A stretch of 64,000 nucleotides of DNA from Streptomyces antimycoticus (GTDB lineage: Bacteria > Actinomycetota > Actinomycetes > Streptomycetales > Streptomycetaceae), in the NCBI RefSeq assembly GCF_005405925.1, contig NZ_BJHV01000001.1, forward strand, positions 9,486,001-9,550,000, written 5' to 3'. A program made the position numbers and the translations under genes. The notes under the pieces were generated by a model. That model made no database searches. It saw only the letters and a program-made list of their open reading frames with translations, and had not been told where the DNA came from. Shown here piece after piece: positions 43,701 through 56,300 of the stretch (position 1 is the first letter of the stretch; every line of letters starts with the position of its first letter).

Positions 43701-46543
43701 CCGAGCAGCGGATGACCCGCGGACGTCAGACCCAGATCGGCCGGATCGCCACCCGGCCCGCCCGCTCCGTCCAGCCAGTACCGCTCACGCTGGAAGGCGT
43801 AGGTGGGCAGGTCGATGACGCGGGGCGCGGGGTCGGTGCGGAACCAGCCGGTCCAGTCGACGGCGACCCCGGCGGCGAACGCCTGCGCCACCGACCGCGC
43901 CAGCTGGTCCGGGCCACCGTGGTCGCGCCGCAGGGTCGGTACGGTCACCGCGTCGACCCCCGCCTCCTCGATGCACTCCTGCATGCCGATGGTGAGGACG
44001 GGGTGGGTGCTGGCTTCGATGAACACGCGGTGGCCGTCGTTCAGGAGTGCTTGTACGGCGTCGGCGAACCGTACTTGTTCGCGGAGGTTGGTGACCCAGT
44101 AGTCGGTGTCGAGTCCGCTGGTCTCCATGCGGGCGCCGGTGACGGTCGAGTAGAACGCCATGTGGCCCGGCACCGGCTTGACCCCGGCCAGAAGCTCATG
44201 CAACTCCTCGGCGATCTCGTCCACTTGGGCGCTGTGGGAGGCGTAGTCGACGTCGATGAGTCGGGCCCGGTGTCCCGCCTCTTCACACGCGGACACCGCG
44301 TGGGCGACCTGCTCCGGCGGTCCGGAGACCACCACGGAGCCCGGCCCGTTGACGGCGGCCACGCCCACCCCCTCGGCGCGTTCGCCGAGCCCGGTCAGGA
44401 ACTCCTTCGCCTGGTGGTGGTTGATGGTGAGGGAGGCCATGGCGCCGTGGCCGGCGAGGCGGCGGAGGGCGTGGGCGCGGAGGGCGACGATGCGGGCGCC
44501 TTCGTCGAGGGAGAGGGCTCCGGCGACGCAGGCGGCGGCGATTTCGCCTTGGCTGTGTCCGACGACGGCGGCGGGGGTGAGGCCGTGGTGGTCCCATACG
44601 GCGGCGAGGGAGACCATGACGGCCCATAGGACGGGTTGGACGACGTCGACGCGGGCGAGGTCGGCGGCGTTGATGCCGCCGCGCAGGACGTCGGTGAGGG
44701 ACCAGTCCACGTGGGGGGCGAGGGCTTGTTCGCATTCGGTGATGCGGGTGGCGAAGGGGGGTGAGGTGTCGAGGAGTCCGGCGCCCATGCCGAGCCACTG
44801 TGAGCCCTGGCCGGGGAAGACCAGCACGGGGCCGATGCTTCCTGGGGTGGTGGTGGTGTCGGGTTCGATGAGGGTGGGGTGTGTGTCGCCGTTGGCCAGG
44901 GCGTTGAGTCCGGCCAGGAGTTCGTCGCGGTGTTGGCCGATGATGACGGCGCGGTGGTCGAAGACGGACCTCGTGTTGATCAGCGACCAGCCGACCTGCT
45001 CGGGGGTGAGCTCGGGGTTGGCGGTCACTCGTTCGGCCAGCGCCGTCGCCTGACCGCGCAACGCCTCACGGCCACGCCCGGAGACCACCCATGGCACCAC
45101 ACCACCCGCCGAAACACCGTCCCGCGAGGTGCCCGGTGCGGGGGTAGTCTCGGTCGGTTCGGGGGCCTGCTCAAGGATCAGATGGGCGTTCGTACCGGAG
45201 ATGCCGAACGACGACACACCCGCACGACACGGCCGTCCGTTCGCCGCCCACTCGACTGGTTCGGTCAGCAGCCGCACCGCGCCCGCGTCCCAGTCCACAT
45301 GCGGTGTCGGCTCGTCGATGTGCAGCGAGGCGGGGAGCAGCCCGCGCCGCAGCGCCTCAACCATCTTGATGATGCTCGCCACTCCGGCGGCCGCCTGGGT
45401 GTGCCCGATGTTGGACTTGACGGAGCCCAGCCACAGCGGACGTCCCTCCGGCCGGTCCTGGCCGTAGGTAGCCAGCAGCGCCTGGGCCTCGATCGGGTCA
45501 CCCAGCGTCGTGCCCGTGCCGTGTGCCTCCACCGCGTCCACTTCGGACGGCGACAGCCCCGCGTTGGCCAGCGCCTGCCGGATCACCCGTTGCTGCGAGG
45601 GCCCGTTCGGCGCCGTGAGACCGTTGCTGGCGCCGTCCTGGTTGACCGCCGAACCGCGGATCACCGCCAGCACCCGATGCCCGTTGCGCCGTGCGTCGGA
45701 CAGCCGCTCCAGCAGCACCAGCCCGACGCCCTCGGAGAAGCCCGTGCCGTCCGCCGCCGCGGCGAACGCCTTGCACCGCCCGTCCGGGGACAGCGCGCGC
45801 TGACGTGAGAACTCGGTGAAGCCACCGGGCGTGGCCATCACCGTCACCCCGCCCGCAAGGGCGAGCGAACACTCGTCCTGCCGCAGGGCCTGCACGGCCA
45901 GATGCGTGGCCACCAGGGACGACGAGCACGCCGTGTCCACCGTGACGGCGGGCCCCTCCAGGCCGAACGAGTACGACACCCGGCCCGAGACGACGCTGCC
46001 GAGGTTTCCGGTGGCCACGTAGCCCGCCGAGTCGCCGGTCGTCTGGCCGATGAGCGACAGATAGTGGTACGAGTCCACCCCGGCGAACACCCCGGTGTCG
46101 CTGCCGCTCAGCGCCTCCCGTGTGAGCCCCGCGCGCTCGAACGCCTCCCACGCCGTTTCCAGCAGCAGCCGCTGCTGCGGATCCATCGCCGCGGCCTCAC
46201 GCGGGTTGATCCCGAAGAACTCGGCGTCGAAATCGGCCACATCGTGCAGAAACCCGCCCTCGCGCGCGCTGCTGGTACCGGCGTGCTCGGGATCCGGGTC
46301 GTAGAGGTTCTCCAGGTCCCAGCCACGGTCCTCGGGAAACGTGGAGATGACATCCACACCCTCGTCCACCACCCGCCACAGGTCCTCGGGGGTCGCCACA
46401 TCGCCGGGGAAGTGGCAGGCCATCCCGATGATGGCGATGGGCTCCCGGGCGCGGTCCTCGACCTCGCGCAACTGCCGCCTGGCCAGACGCAGATCGGCGG
46501 TCGCCCGCTTGAGATAGCTGCGAAGCTTCTCGTCATCCGTCAT
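40757..46543 (-). CDS. Type I PKS, one module KS-AT(methylmalonyl)-DH-KR-ACP (predicted final module 14)
   Basis: 1,928-residue one-module PKS. Docking helix ([20 protein letters not shown]), KS about 46440-45180 (active Cys codon 45926-45928), AT about 44850-43960 with GHSQG and YASH (methylmalonyl), DH about 43780-42850 with the intact motif [13 protein letters not shown] about 42120-41520 with B-type GVLDD and YAAAN, ACP GFDSL near 41163, and a C-terminal docking tail ending FQFIDQDLG plus a short extension. There is no TE domain. The expected product is an alpha-methyl enoyl thioester (C2=C3), the Michael acceptor needed to form ring A (C3-O-C7) of nigericin. It is followed directly by the cyclase, epoxidase and KSX genes, as expected for the last extension. 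ATG 46543 has only a weak Shine-Dalgarno. The 111-bp upstream gap is filled by a tandem repeat. Confidence 0.92.
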   Translation of the reverse strand: MTDDEKLRSYLKRATADLRLARRQLREVEDRAREPIAIIGMACHFPGDVATPEDLWRVVDEGVDVISTFPEDRGWDLENLYDPDPEHAGTSSAREGGFLHDVADFDAEFFGINPREAAAMDPQQRLLLETAWEAFERAGLTREALSGSDTGVFAGVDSYHYLSLIGQTTGDSAGYVATGNLGSVVSGRVSYSFGLEGPAVTVDTACSSSLVATHLAVQALRQDECSLALAGGVTVMATPGGFTEFSRQRALSPDGRCKAFAAAADGTGFSEGVGLVLLERLSDARRNGHRVLAVIRGSAVNQDGASNGLTAPNGPSQQRVIRQALANAGLSPSEVDAVEAHGTGTTLGDPIEAQALLATYGQDRPEGRPLWLGSVKSNIGHTQAAAGVASIIKMVEALRRGLLPASLHIDEPTPHVDWDAGAVRLLTEPVEWAANGRPCRAGVSSFGISGTNAHLILEQAPEPTETTPAPGTSRDGVSAGGVVPWVVSGRGREALRGQATALAERVTANPELTPEQVGWSLINTRSVFDHRAVIIGQHRDELLAGLNALANGDTHPTLIEPDTTTTPGSIGPVLVFPGQGSQWLGMGAGLLDTSPPFATRITECEQALAPHVDWSLTDVLRGGINAADLARVDVVQPVLWAVMVSLAAVWDHHGLTPAAVVGHSQGEIAAACVAGALSLDEGARIVALRAHALRRLAGHGAMASLTINHHQAKEFLTGLGERAEGVGVAAVNGPGSVVVSGPPEQVAHAVSACEEAGHRARLIDVDYASHSAQVDEIAEELHELLAGVKPVPGHMAFYSTVTGARMETSGLDTDYWVTNLREQVRFADAVQALLNDGHRVFIEASTHPVLTIGMQECIEEAGVDAVTVPTLRRDHGGPDQLARSVAQAFAAGVAVDWTGWFRTDPAPRVIDLPTYAFQRERYWLDGAGGPGGDPADLGLTSAGHPLLGAAVELADGTTHVLTGRLSARSHPWLAEHVVAGAVLAPGAVLVEWALRAADEVGCGGVEELALQVPLALPESGGLRVQVVVGAAAEDGRREVRMYSRPDRLDGPDGPGQALVLDSGTDAEWMCHAVGVLAPVAEVPAPAEGLGGAWPPPGAEPLEVGAFYEQVMAAGYGYGPAYQGLKAAWRHGRDVLAEVALPDAAGGRDGFGIHPALLDAALHPSLLMDRPEGQEDDGQVWLPFAWNGVSLWATEAATVRVRLSRDEERQSLRLTVADTVGAPVLTVDSLVTRPAATDRLRTAAAARAEDGLFALDWTPLPAAATAPSPTSVVGEGGWVVLGEDRLGLADPVAAGVGPEATVCHPDLETLIAAVDAGEPAPAVVLAHPYAAEGGHGDGLGAVEELLGLVQSWLRRPALADARLVVVTRGAMAAGRPGEHTEDTDGTALDPSGAGAWGLIRSAQSENPGRFVLLDLDEGREAVVAAVVRAIASHEPQVAVRDGRVLVPRLVRATAATVSPGPAVDDQDEQETPLGLAADGTVLITGGTGTLGALVAEHLVRSWGVGHLLLVSRSGAEATGANELTDRLAELGAHVRIAAVDVTDPDAVAGLVAGIDPAHPLTGVVHAAGVLDDAVLTTQTPERLARVWCPKATAAAHLHAATAELPLSLFVMFSSTAGTLGASGQSNYAAANAYCDALAAHRRALGLPGLSVAWGLWADASGMTGHLGEADRARMAQSGIGAMSSERALGLLDAAVRHGHHHLIAIDLDVRALAGQPALTLPAPLRALTGGGAARRTAATARPHTDWAGHLATLPLEEQRRTLLSLVLTHAAAALGHSDPGRIQTERGFLELGFDSLTAIELRNRLTAVTGLRLATTLIFDHPNPAALAAHLHTELAPEDVDPLAPMLGEIDRMESALLSVARDETAREALLKRLQSTLSKLGAVHGGGTEEGPAAGRIQDATADEIFQFIDQDLGRSDSNGEHAHGGTR
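43960..45190 (-). repeat. AT-region paralogous block, copy A (module 14)
   Basis: The end of the KS, the linker and the AT are almost identical in DNA to 50,690-51,910. The longest uninterrupted identity runs roughly 44,300-45,170. Confidence 0.88.
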
Positions 46544-46566
46544 ATCGCATCAACCCGATCGTCACG

Positions 46567-46658
46567 GCGGTCCTGATTTCGGCGGTCCTGTTAGGGGTCC
46601 TGATTCAGCGGTTCTGATTGAGCGGTTCTGATTGAGCGGTCCTGGTTCAGCGGTTCAT
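46567..46658. repeat. 14-bp tandem repeat, about 6.5 copies, between two PKS genes
   Basis: Consensus gcggttctgatt plus 2 nt. Copies start at about 46567, 46582, 46594, 46608, 46622, 46636 and 46650. The last four are at exact 14-bp spacing; the first three have slipped (15, 12, 14). It occupies most of the 111-bp gap between the 46,655 stop and the 46,543 start and runs into the stop codon of the upstream gene. There are no spacers as in a CRISPR, so this is a minisatellite. Confidence 0.92.
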
Positions 46659-49600
46659 CGGAGGCCCTCGTCGGAGGGGACGGTCAGCTCGTTGTCGAGC
46701 GCCTGGAACAACTCCTCGTCGCTGGCCGACGCCAGATCCCCCGCAGCGGGGTCGTCGCCGTCCTCGCCGTGCCACGGGCCGTCCACCTTGCGCAGCAGCT
46801 CCCGCAGCCGCACCGCGATCCGGGCCCGCTGCTCGCGATCGGCGATTCCCCCGGTCAAGGCGGCGTCGAGGGCGTCGAGACCGGTGAGAAGCGAGGCCGC
46901 CGGCGCCACTCCGGCGGGGACCAGGAGCTCTCCCAGCAGCCGTACCACCGCGGTGGGCGTGGGGTGGTCGAAGACCAGCGTGGCGGGCAGCCGCAGACCG
47001 GTGGCGGCGCCCAGCCGGTTCCGCAGCTCCACGGCGGTCAGCGAGTCGAAGCCCAGCTCCCGGAAGTTCTGGGCGGGGTGGATGGCATCCGCCGTGTCAT
47101 GGCCCAGCACGGTCGCCGTGGCGTTGCGCACCAGCTTGAGGAGCGCCTGCTGCCGGTCCTCCTCGGTCAGACTGGCGAACGCCTCCGCCGGTGCCGCTCC
47201 GCCCGGGCCGGCGGCTCCGGTGGCCGCCTGCGGTGTGGCGCCGCGCACCAGGCTCTTGAAGAGGGGCGGCAGATCGTCGGTGTGGGCCCCACGCCGCAGG
47301 GTGGCCGGATCGAGCTGGATGGGCGCCAGGGCCGGAAGGCCGCTGTCGAGGGCGATGTCGAGGAGTGCGAGACCCTGTTCGGTCTCCAGACCCACCATCC
47401 CGGCCCGCGCCAGCCGCGCCCGGTCGGCGTCGGTCATCCCTCCGGTCATCCCGGTGGTCTGCGCCCAGTACCCCCAGGCCAGGGAGGTGGCGGGCAGGCC
47501 CTGGGCATGACGGTGTGCGGCGAGCGCGTCCAGGAAGGCGTTGGCCGCCGCGTAGTTGCCCTGTCCCGCGGCGCCCAGCAGCCCGGCGGCCGCGGAGAAC
47601 AACACGAACGCCGACAGCCCCGCGTCGCGGGTGAGGTCGTGCAGATTCCACGCCGCGTCGGCCTTCGCCCACAACACCTCATCGAGCTGATCGGACGTGA
47701 GCGCCTCGACCGTGGCATCGCGCAGCAGCCCGGCGGCGTGGACGACGGCGGTGAGCGGATGGCGCTCGGGAACGGTCTCCAGCAGCTTGGCCAGGGCGGC
47801 CCGGTCGGCCGCGTCACACGCCGCGATGGTGACCCGCGCGCCGAGCCCGGTCAGCTCGGCCGCCAGCTCCGTGGCGCCCGGGGCGTCCAGGCCCCGGCGG
47901 CTGATCAGCAGCAGCCGCCGTGCGCCGTGCTGGGCCACCAGATGGCGGGCGGTGGCGGCGCCGAGGGTGCCCGTGCCACCGGTGATGAGCACCGTGCCGT
48001 CCGGGTCGAGGGCGGTGGGGAGCGTCAGCACGATCTTGCCGATATGGCGCGCCTGGCTGAAGTAGCGGAACGCCTCGGGGGCCCGGCGGATGTCCCACAC
48101 GGTGGTGGGCAACGGCCGCAGCGTCCCGTCCTCGAACAGGGCCGACAACTCGGCCAGCATCCGCTGGATACGGTCCGGGCCCGCGCCGCCGACCAGGTCG
48201 AACGCGCGGTAGACCACCCCCTGATAGCGGGCGCCCACCTCCTCGGGGTCGCGGACGTCGGTCCGGCCCATGTCGATGAAGCGACCACCGGGCGCCAGCA
48301 GCCGCAGGGACGCGTCCACGAAGTCACCGGCCAGCGAATTGAGCACCACATCGATGGAACCCGCGGCGGCGCGGAACCCCTCCTCGAAGTCGAGAGTGCG
48401 AGAGGAGGCGATGTGACGGTTGTCGAATCCGCGCTCCCGCAGGGCATGCCACTTGGCGGGGCCTGCCGTGGCAAACACCTCGGCCCGCCAGTGGCGTGCC
48501 AGCTGCACGGCCGCCAGGCCCACCCCTCCGGTGGCCGCGTGCAACAGCAGCTTCTCCCCGGGCCGCAGCCCCCCGAGATCGGCGAGACCGTAGTAGGCCG
48601 TGAGAAACGCGGACGGTGTGGTCGCCGCCTGGGCGTACGACCACCCCGCCGGGATCCTGGTGATCATCCGGACGTCGGTGACGACCAGCGGCCCGGTGCC
48701 GTTGAACAGCCCCATCACCCGGTCGCCCACCGCGAACGCGTCGGTGTCCGGACCCACCTCGACGACCACGCCCGCACCGTCGCCACCCAGCGGCCTGGGA
48801 TCTTCCACCATGCCCAGCGCCACGACCACGTCATGGAAGTTCACCCCGCCCGCCCGCAGCGCCACCCGGACCTCGCCACGGCCCAGCGGCCGGGTGTTGT
48901 CCGGGCAGTCGACCAGCGCGAGCTGGTCCAGGCTGCCGTGGCCGGTCAGCCCCAGACGCCACGCGGCCGACCCCTCCGGCGGGGTGAGCCGCGTGGCCGC
49001 GTCGTCGTGGACCAGCCGCGGGACGTACGCCACACCGTCGCGCAGCGCCAGTTGGGGCTCGTTGGAGGCCACGGCGGTGGCCAAGGCGCGTAGCGAGGCG
49101 TCCCGTTCATCGAGGTCGAGCAGCAGGACCCGGCCGGGGTTCTCCGACTGGGCGCTGCGCACCAGACCCCACACGGCCGAGGCGGGCAGATCATGGACAT
49201 CGTCATGGCTCTGCGGGGCCACCGCCCCACGGGTGACCACCGCCAGCCGGGCGTCGGCGAGTTCGGGGGCGGCGAGGAACTCCCGCAGCACCCCGAGGGC
49301 CTTTTTGCCGAGGTCATGGGTGCGCTCGACCGGATCGCCCGGCCCATTGTCGGGAGAGCCGAAGAAGGCGAACACCACATCGGGGGCCGGGACACCGTCC
49401 GCAACGGCCGCCCGCACGGCGGCGAGATCCGGAAGGCCCGTGGCGTCGGGCAGCGCATCGGCCAGGAGGCCGCCGTCCGGTCCGATCACGGTCGAACGGC
49501 AGGTGGGGGCGCCCTCGGCCGGTGCCATCCGCGTCCAGGCGACCTGGAACAGCGCGTTCCTGCCCGCCGCACGGGCTCGCCCCAGCTGCCCGTCCGGCAC

Positions 49601-52600
49601 CGGGCGCAGGATCAGATCGTCCACGACAGCCACCGCGGCCCCGGTCGGATCGGCCGCGAACAGGGTGAGCCGGTCCGGTGCCGTCGGGGTGATGCGAATC
49701 CGCAGGGTGTCCGCCCCGGTGGCGCGCAGCCGCAGACCGCTCCAGGTGAACGGGAGCAGGATCCGGTGCGCGTCCTCGGAACCGGGGGCGACGTCCAGGG
49801 CCCGGGCGTGGAGCGCGGCGTCGAAGAGGGCGGGATGGATACCGTACGCGGCCGCGCCGTCGCGCTCCCCTTCGGGCAGGGACACCTCGGCGTAGACGTC
49901 GCCGTCCAGCCGCCAGGCGGCGGTGAGGCCCTGGAAGGACGGTCCGTAGTGGTAGCCGTGGTCGGCGAGCTGCCGGTAGAAGTCCTCGACGGGGAGCGGC
50001 GTGGCCCCGGGAGGCGGCCAGGCGCCCTCCAGGGCCGGGGAGTCGGCCGCGGACGAGGTGGCGAGCGCGCCGGTGGCATGCCGGGTCCAGGTCGCGTCGC
50101 CCGTGTCGCCCGCGTCGTTCGCCGGCCGGGAATGCACCGTGATCGGACGCTCCCCGGTGTGATCGGGAGCGGCCACGGCGATCTGCACATCGACCGCCTC
50201 ACCCTGCGGAATCACCAGCGGCGCGTGCAGGGTCAGCTCCGACACCTGGTCACAGCCGGTCCGCGCGGCGGCGTGCAGGGCGAGCTCGGCGAAGGCGGTG
50301 CCCGGGAGCAGAACGGTGTCCAGGACCCGGTGGTCGTTCAGCCAGGAGTGGGTCCGCTGCGAGAGCCGACCGGTGAGTACATGGGCGCCGCCCTCCGCGA
50401 GTTCCACGGCGGCGCCGAGCAGCGGATGACCGGCGGGCCCCAGCCCGAGGTCGCCCGGGTCGCCGCTGTGGCCACCCCGCCCGTCCAGCCAGTAGCGCCG
50501 TCGCTGGAAGGCGTAGGTGGGCAGGTCGATGGGGCAGGGTGCGGGGTCGGTGGGGAACCAGCGGGTCCAGTCGACCGCGACCCCGGCGGTAAACGCCCGC
50601 GCCACCGATCGCATCAGCTGTGCGTGGTCGCCGTGGTCCCGTCGCAGGGTCGGCACCGCGGCAGCGGGCACACCGGCTTCCTCGAAGGTCTCCTGCATGC
50701 CGATGGTGAGGACGGGGTGGGTGCTGGCTTCGATGAATACGCGGTGGCCGTCGTTCAGGAGTGCTTGTACGGCGTCGGCGAACCGTACTTGTTCGCGGAG
50801 GTTGGTGACCCAGTAGTCGGTGTCGAGTCCGCTGGTGTCCATGCGGGTGCCGGTGACGGTCGAGTAGAACGCCACCTCCGCCTGGACGGGTTCAATCCCC
50901 GACAGTACCTCCCTCAACTCAGCGGCGATCTCGTCCACTTGGGCGCTGTGGGAGGCGTAGTCCACGTCGATGAGCCGGGCCCGGTGTCCCGCCTGTTCGC
51001 ACGCGGCCACGGCGTGGGCGACCTGCTCCGGCGGTCCGGAGACCACCACGGAGCCCGGCCCGTTGACGGCGGCCACGCCCACCCCCTCGGCGCGTTCGCC
51101 GAGCCCGGTCAGGAACTCCTTCGCCTGGTGGTGGTTGATGGTGAGGGAGGCCATGGCGCCGTGGCCGGCGAGGCGGCGGAGGGCGTGGGCGCGGAGGGCG
51201 ACGATGCGGGCGCCTTCGTCGAGGGAGAGGGCTCCGGCGACGCAGGCGGCGGCGATTTCGCCTTGGCTGTGTCCGACGACGGCGGCGGGGGTGAGGCCGT
51301 GGTGGTCCCATACGGCGGCGAGGGAGACCATGACGGCCCATAGGACGGGTTGGACGACGTCGACGCGGGCGAGGTCGGCGGCGTTGATGCCGCCGCGCAG
51401 GACGTCGGTGAGGGACCAGTCCACGTGGGGGGCGAGGGCTTGTTCGCATTCGGTGATGCGGGTGGCGAAGGGGGGTGAGGTGTCGAGGAGTCCGGCGCCC
51501 ATGCCGAGCCACTGTGAGCCCTGGCCGGGGAAGACCAGCACGGGGCCGATGCTTCCTGGGGTGGTGGTGGTGTCGGGTTCGATGAGGGTGGGGTGTGTGT
51601 CGCCGTTGGCCAGGGCGTTGAGTCCGGCCAGGAGTTCGTCGCGGTGTTGGCCGATGATGACGGCGCGGTGGTCGAAGACGGACCTCGTGTTGATCAGCGA
51701 CCAGCCGACCTGCTCGGGGGTGAGCTCGGGGTTGGCGGTCACTCGTTCGGCCAGCGCCGTCGCCTGACCGCGCAACGCTTCACGGCCACGCCCGGAGACC
51801 ACCCATGGCACCACACCACCCGCCGAAACACCGTCCCGCGAGGTGCCCGGTGCGGGGGTAGTCTCGGTCGGTTCGGGAGCCTGCTCAAGGATCAGATGAG
51901 CGTTCGTACCGGAGATGCCGAACGCGGACACACCGGCCCGGCGCGGACGCTCGCCACGCGGCCAGGGAACCGGCTCGGTCAGCAGCCGCACCGCACCCGA
52001 CGCCCAGTCGGCGTGGGGCGTCGGCTCGTCGATGTGCAGCGAGGCGGGCAGCAGCTCATGCCGCAGCGCCATCACCATCTTGATCACACTGGCCGCACCG
52101 GCGGCGGCCTGGGTGTGCCCCAGGTTGGACTTGATCGAGCCGAGCCACAGCGGCCCGTCCTCCGGCCTGCCCTGTCCGTACGTGGCCAGCAGCGCCTGCG
52201 CCTCGATCGGATCGCCGAGCGTGGTCCCGGTGCCGTGTCCGTCGACCGCGTCCACCTCGGCGGCGGACACCTGCGCGTTGGCCAGCGCCTGCCGGATCAC
52301 CCGTTGCTGCGAGGGCCCGTTCGGCGCCGTGAGACCGTTGCTGGCGCCGTCCTGGTTGACCGCCGAACCCCGGATCACCCCGAGAATACGGCGGTTGCGG
52401 CGCTGCGCCTCGCACAGGCGCTCCAGGACGATCAACCCGGCGCCCTCGCCCCATCCGGTGCCGTCGGCGGCCGCCGCGAACGGCTTGCACCGGCCGTCCG
52501 GGGCCACGCCACGCTGCCGGGAGAACTCGATGAACGCGCCGGGCGTTGCCATCACGGCCACCCCGCCGGCCAGGGCCAGATCGCATTCGCCGTGGCGCAG

Positions 52601-53257
52601 CGCCTGAGTGGCCAGGTGAATGGCGACCAGCGACGAGGAACACGCGGTGTCCACCGTGACCGCCGGACCCTCGAGGCCGAGCGAGTACGCCACCCGGCCG
52701 GACACCACACTGCCGAGGTTCCCGGCGCCGACGTAGCCCTCCACCTCGCTGGTGATGTTGCCGATGACCGACAGATAGTCATGCGAACCCACCCCGGCGA
52801 ACACCCCGGTGTTACTGCCGCTCAGCGAATCCCGATTGAGCCCGGCGCGCTCGAACGCCTCCCACGCGGTCTCCAGCAGCAGCCGCTGCTGGGGGTCCAT
52901 GGCCTGGGCCTCGCGGGGGCTGATGTCGAAGAAGGCCGCGTCGAATTCGGTCGCGTCGTAGCAGAATCCGCCCTGGTCCACATAGGACTTCCCATAGCTT
53001 TCGGGATCCGGGTCGAACAGCTCCTCGGTGCCCCACCCCCGGTCCGTGGGAAAGCCGGAGACGGCGTCCTCCCCGTCCCGCACCAGCCGCCACAGCTCCT
53101 CCGGCGACCGCACCCCACCCGGATAGCGGCAGGCCATGCCCACGATCGCGATGGGCTCCGGCTCCTCGGACTCGGCCTCGCGCAGACGCTCACGGGTCTG
53201 GCGCAACTCGGCCGTCACCCACTTGAGGTGGTCGAGCAGCTTCTCTTCGTTCGACAT
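46655..53257 (-). CDS. Type I PKS, one module KS-AT(methylmalonyl)-DH-ER-KR-ACP (predicted module 13)
   Basis: 2,200-residue one-module PKS. It starts at ATG 53257, behind AAGGAG (53274-53269), with docking helix [22 protein letters not shown] about 53155-51880; AT about 51570-50660 with GHSQG and YASH. DH about 50500-49620, motif [12 protein letters not shown] with Asp for the motif glycine. ER about 48960-48010 with [20 protein letters not shown] about 48010-47420 with [12 protein letters not shown] instead of LLDD, and YAAAN. ACP GFDSL near 47045. Docking tail ends [17 protein letters not shown]. Full reduction with a methyl branch is predicted, fitting C5H2 and C4-CH3 of nigericin. Its KS-AT DNA is nearly identical to that of the next gene, but its DH-ER-KR half is unlike the other ER-containing modules here, so the gene looks chimeric. 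The upstream PKS ends 47 bp before it. Confidence 0.92.
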   Translation of the reverse strand: MSNEEKLLDHLKWVTAELRQTRERLREAESEEPEPIAIVGMACRYPGGVRSPEELWRLVRDGEDAVSGFPTDRGWGTEELFDPDPESYGKSYVDQGGFCYDATEFDAAFFDISPREAQAMDPQQRLLLETAWEAFERAGLNRDSLSGSNTGVFAGVGSHDYLSVIGNITSEVEGYVGAGNLGSVVSGRVAYSLGLEGPAVTVDTACSSSLVAIHLATQALRHGECDLALAGGVAVMATPGAFIEFSRQRGVAPDGRCKPFAAAADGTGWGEGAGLIVLERLCEAQRRNRRILGVIRGSAVNQDGASNGLTAPNGPSQQRVIRQALANAQVSAAEVDAVDGHGTGTTLGDPIEAQALLATYGQGRPEDGPLWLGSIKSNLGHTQAAAGAASVIKMVMALRHELLPASLHIDEPTPHADWASGAVRLLTEPVPWPRGERPRRAGVSAFGISGTNAHLILEQAPEPTETTPAPGTSRDGVSAGGVVPWVVSGRGREALRGQATALAERVTANPELTPEQVGWSLINTRSVFDHRAVIIGQHRDELLAGLNALANGDTHPTLIEPDTTTTPGSIGPVLVFPGQGSQWLGMGAGLLDTSPPFATRITECEQALAPHVDWSLTDVLRGGINAADLARVDVVQPVLWAVMVSLAAVWDHHGLTPAAVVGHSQGEIAAACVAGALSLDEGARIVALRAHALRRLAGHGAMASLTINHHQAKEFLTGLGERAEGVGVAAVNGPGSVVVSGPPEQVAHAVAACEQAGHRARLIDVDYASHSAQVDEIAAELREVLSGIEPVQAEVAFYSTVTGTRMDTSGLDTDYWVTNLREQVRFADAVQALLNDGHRVFIEASTHPVLTIGMQETFEEAGVPAAAVPTLRRDHGDHAQLMRSVARAFTAGVAVDWTRWFPTDPAPCPIDLPTYAFQRRRYWLDGRGGHSGDPGDLGLGPAGHPLLGAAVELAEGGAHVLTGRLSQRTHSWLNDHRVLDTVLLPGTAFAELALHAAARTGCDQVSELTLHAPLVIPQGEAVDVQIAVAAPDHTGERPITVHSRPANDAGDTGDATWTRHATGALATSSAADSPALEGAWPPPGATPLPVEDFYRQLADHGYHYGPSFQGLTAAWRLDGDVYAEVSLPEGERDGAAAYGIHPALFDAALHARALDVAPGSEDAHRILLPFTWSGLRLRATGADTLRIRITPTAPDRLTLFAADPTGAAVAVVDDLILRPVPDGQLGRARAAGRNALFQVAWTRMAPAEGAPTCRSTVIGPDGGLLADALPDATGLPDLAAVRAAVADGVPAPDVVFAFFGSPDNGPGDPVERTHDLGKKALGVLREFLAAPELADARLAVVTRGAVAPQSHDDVHDLPASAVWGLVRSAQSENPGRVLLLDLDERDASLRALATAVASNEPQLALRDGVAYVPRLVHDDAATRLTPPEGSAAWRLGLTGHGSLDQLALVDCPDNTRPLGRGEVRVALRAGGVNFHDVVVALGMVEDPRPLGGDGAGVVVEVGPDTDAFAVGDRVMGLFNGTGPLVVTDVRMITRIPAGWSYAQAATTPSAFLTAYYGLADLGGLRPGEKLLLHAATGGVGLAAVQLARHWRAEVFATAGPAKWHALRERGFDNRHIASSRTLDFEEGFRAAAGSIDVVLNSLAGDFVDASLRLLAPGGRFIDMGRTDVRDPEEVGARYQGVVYRAFDLVGGAGPDRIQRMLAELSALFEDGTLRPLPTTVWDIRRAPEAFRYFSQARHIGKIVLTLPTALDPDGTVLITGGTGTLGAATARHLVAQHGARRLLLISRRGLDAPGATELAAELTGLGARVTIAACDAADRAALAKLLETVPERHPLTAVVHAAGLLRDATVEALTSDQLDEVLWAKADAAWNLHDLTRDAGLSAFVLFSAAAGLLGAAGQGNYAAANAFLDALAAHRHAQGLPATSLAWGYWAQTTGMTGGMTDADRARLARAGMVGLETEQGLALLDIALDSGLPALAPIQLDPATLRRGAHTDDLPPLFKSLVRGATPQAATGAAGPGGAAPAEAFASLTEEDRQQALLKLVRNATATVLGHDTADAIHPAQNFRELGFDSLTAVELRNRLGAATGLRLPATLVFDHPTPTAVVRLLGELLVPAGVAPAASLLTGLDALDAALTGGIADREQRARIAVRLRELLRKVDGPWHGEDGDDPAAGDLASASDEELFQALDNELTVPSDEGLR
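50690..51910 (-). repeat. AT-region paralogous block, copy B (module 13)
   Basis: Partner of 43,960-45,190. The identity includes synonymous sites, so this is recent duplication or gene conversion between neighbouring genes. Confidence 0.88.
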
Positions 53258-53304
53258 CTAGCGAAGGCTCCTTGGCGCGTCGCGGAGGATGGGGGTCATC
53301 GGGC

Positions 53305-56300
53305 TCACGACTTTCCGAACTCGTCGGAGATGAGGTCGAAGATGTCCTCTGCCGTCGCCGTCTCGAGCTCGCTGTGGGCCGCGGAACGCTCCGTTTCCCG
53401 TTCCGTGTCGTTCCACTTCGCCAGCAGCAGCCGCAGTCGCCCGGTGATCCGCCGACGGGCCGCCTCGTCCACCGCCGAGGGCGCCGAGACCGCGTCCCAC
53501 CGGTCGAGCTCCGACAGCAGATGTCCCTCGGAGGTCAGCTCCCCCTCGACGAGCCGCTCGCGCAGAAAGTCGGCCAGCTCCTTGGGGGTGGGGTGGTCGA
53601 AGACCAGCGTGGGCGGAAGGTCGAGACCGGTGGCGGCGGAGAGCCGATGACCGAATTCGACGGCCGTGAGGGAGTCGAACCCCAGCTCCTGGAACGGCTG
53701 GGTGGGTGGAACGGCATCGATGGTGGGGTGGCCGAGGATCGCCGCGGCATGCGTCTGGATGTGGTGGAGGAGAAGCTGATGCTGCTGGGTGGGGGTGCTG
53801 GTGGCCAGCTGCCGCTGAAGTGAACCGCTCACGGCCGCGGCGTCGTCCGGGGTGGCATCGACGCCCGGCGAAGCCGCGGCGGCCAGGTCGGACAGCAGCG
53901 GGCTGGGCCGCTGCGCGGTGAAACCGGCCGGGAACCTCTCCCAGTCGATGTCCGCGATGGTGACCGTGGTGTCGCCGTGGTCGAGGGAGTGCTGGAGCGA
54001 GGCGATGGCGAGATCGGTGTCCAGGGGACGCATCCCGCGCCGCCGGTAGTACTCGACGACGGCCTCGTCGGCGGCCATCCCCGCATCGCTCCATGGTGCC
54101 CAGGCGAGGCTGGTGGCGGGGAGTCCGCGGGCACGGCGGTGCTCGGCGAGGGCGTCGAGATAGGCGTTGGCGGCGGCGTAGGAAGGCTGTCGGCTCCCGC
54201 CCCACGCGGCCGCGCCGGACGAGAAGAGCACGAACGCGCTGAGGTCGAGACCCTCCGTGAGTTCATGGAGCAGGGCGGCCGCGAGCGCCTTCGGCCGCAG
54301 CACCGCCTCGATCCCCGGAAGATCCAGCTCGGCGAGCGGGGTGTTCTCCGCGATACCGGCGGCGTGGATGACGGTGGTGAGGGGGTGTTCCGCCGGGATG
54401 GTGTCGAGGAGGTGTTGGAGTGCGGTGCGGTCGGTGGCGTCGCATGCGGTGATGGTGACGGTGGTGCCCAGGGTGGTGAGTTCTTGGGTGAGTTGGGTGG
54501 CGCCGGGGGCGTCGGGGCCGGAGCGGCTGATGAGGTGGAGGTGGGGTGCGCCGTGGTGGGCGAGCCAGCGGGCGACGTGGGTGCCGAGACCCCCGGTGCC
54601 GCCGGTGATCAGGGTCGTCCCGGTGGGGCGCCACGCGGTAGGGGCGTTGTCCGGGCAGGCGGCGCGCTCCAGCCGGCGGGCCAGGGCGGTGGAGCGGATG
54701 GCCACCTGGTCCTCGGGCTGCCCGGGCACCAGCACGGAGGCGATACGGGCGGCGGTGCGGGCGTCGACGACGGTCGGGAGGTCGATGAGGCCGCCCCAGA
54801 GGTGAGGGTGTTCCAGCGCGGCGACCCGGCCCAGACCCCAGACCTGGGCCTGGTGGGGGTGGGGGAGCGGATCGGTGGCGACGGCGGCCACCGCCCCCTG
54901 AGTGACACACCACAGGGGCGCGACCGGCGCCGTTTGGCTGAGGGCCTGGACGAGCGCGGCCGTCGCGGCCAGTCCCAGGGGGACGGCGGGGTGGTCGGGG
55001 TGGGGCGTCTGGTCGAGCGCGAGCAGACTCAGAATGCCCTCGGGTGTGCTGCCGTCGGGCAGATGCGAGACAAGTGGCGCAAGGCCGTCGCGCCGGGCGT
55101 CCGCACCATCGACCGACAGAAGCTCATGGGCCGCGCCATGGGCGTCGAGCGCCTGGACGGCGGCGCGGACGGCCGGATGCTCCTCCCGCCCGGACGGGAC
55201 GAGCAGCAGCCAGGTCCCGCTGAGCGTCGGCGCGGTGGCGGGGTCCGGCAACTGCCTCCACGCGACGCGATAGCGCCAGGAGTCGATGGTGGACCGTTCG
55301 CGGTGCCGACGCCGCCAAGTCGACAGTACGGGGAGCGCGGGCAGCAGGGCGTCGATGCCCGGGCTGCCCTTCTCCAGCTGGAGTGTGCAGGTGAGGGCGT
55401 CGACATCGAGCTCTTCGATGGCATGCCAGAGCTGCGCCTCGGCCGGGTCGTGGCCATGGGCATTGGCGTCGGCGCGCGGAGCGGGCGGGGCGAGCCAGTA
55501 GTGCTGGTGTTGGAAGGCGTAGGTGGGGAGGTCGATGGTGCGGGGGGTGGGGGTGGCGGGGTACCAGCTGGTCCAGTCGATGGTGGTTCCGCTGGTGTGG
55601 AGTTGGGCGAGGGTGTGGGTGAGGGCTTGGGTGTCGGGTTGTTTGTGGGTGAGGGTGGAGGTGGTGAGGGGGGTTGGGCGGTTGGTGGGGTTGTTCTGCT
55701 TGGTGTTGGTGGTGGTGGTGTGGTGGTGGAGGGTGTGGTGGGTTGCGGTGGTGAGGATGGGGTCGGGGCCGAGTTCGAGGTAGGTGCTGGTGTGGGGTGC
55801 GGTGTGGGTGATGGCGGGGTGGAAGTGGACGGGTTGGCGGATGTGTTGGGTCCAGTAGTCGGGGGTGGTGATGTGGTTGTCGGCTGGTTGTCCGGTGAGG
55901 TTGCTGATGAGGGGGATGGTGGGTGGGTGGTAGGTGAGTCCGCTGATGGCTTCCTTGAAGGGCTCGAGGATGGGGTCCATCAAGGGGGAGTGGAAGGCGT
56001 GGCTGACCGTGAGGGTCCTGGTCTTACGGCCTTTGGCCGCCCAGGTGGCGCTGATGTCGGTGACGGTCTCGAGGGGGCCGGAGATGACGGTGTTGCCGGG
56101 GGTGTTGAGGGCGGCGATGCTCACTTGGCCGTGGTGTCGGGCCAGGTCCTTGGTGAGTTCGTCGGGGGTGGCGGCGATGGTGGCCATGCCTCCGCCGTCG
56201 GGGAGTCCTCCCATGAGGGTGGCGCGGGTGGCGACGAGGTGGCAGGCGTCGGGGAGGTTGAAGACTCCGGCGATATGGGCGGCGGCGATCTCGCCGATGG

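Noticed and set aside
46567..46658. CRISPR array
   Set aside because: Units are only 14 bp with no unique spacers, and no cas genes are present.
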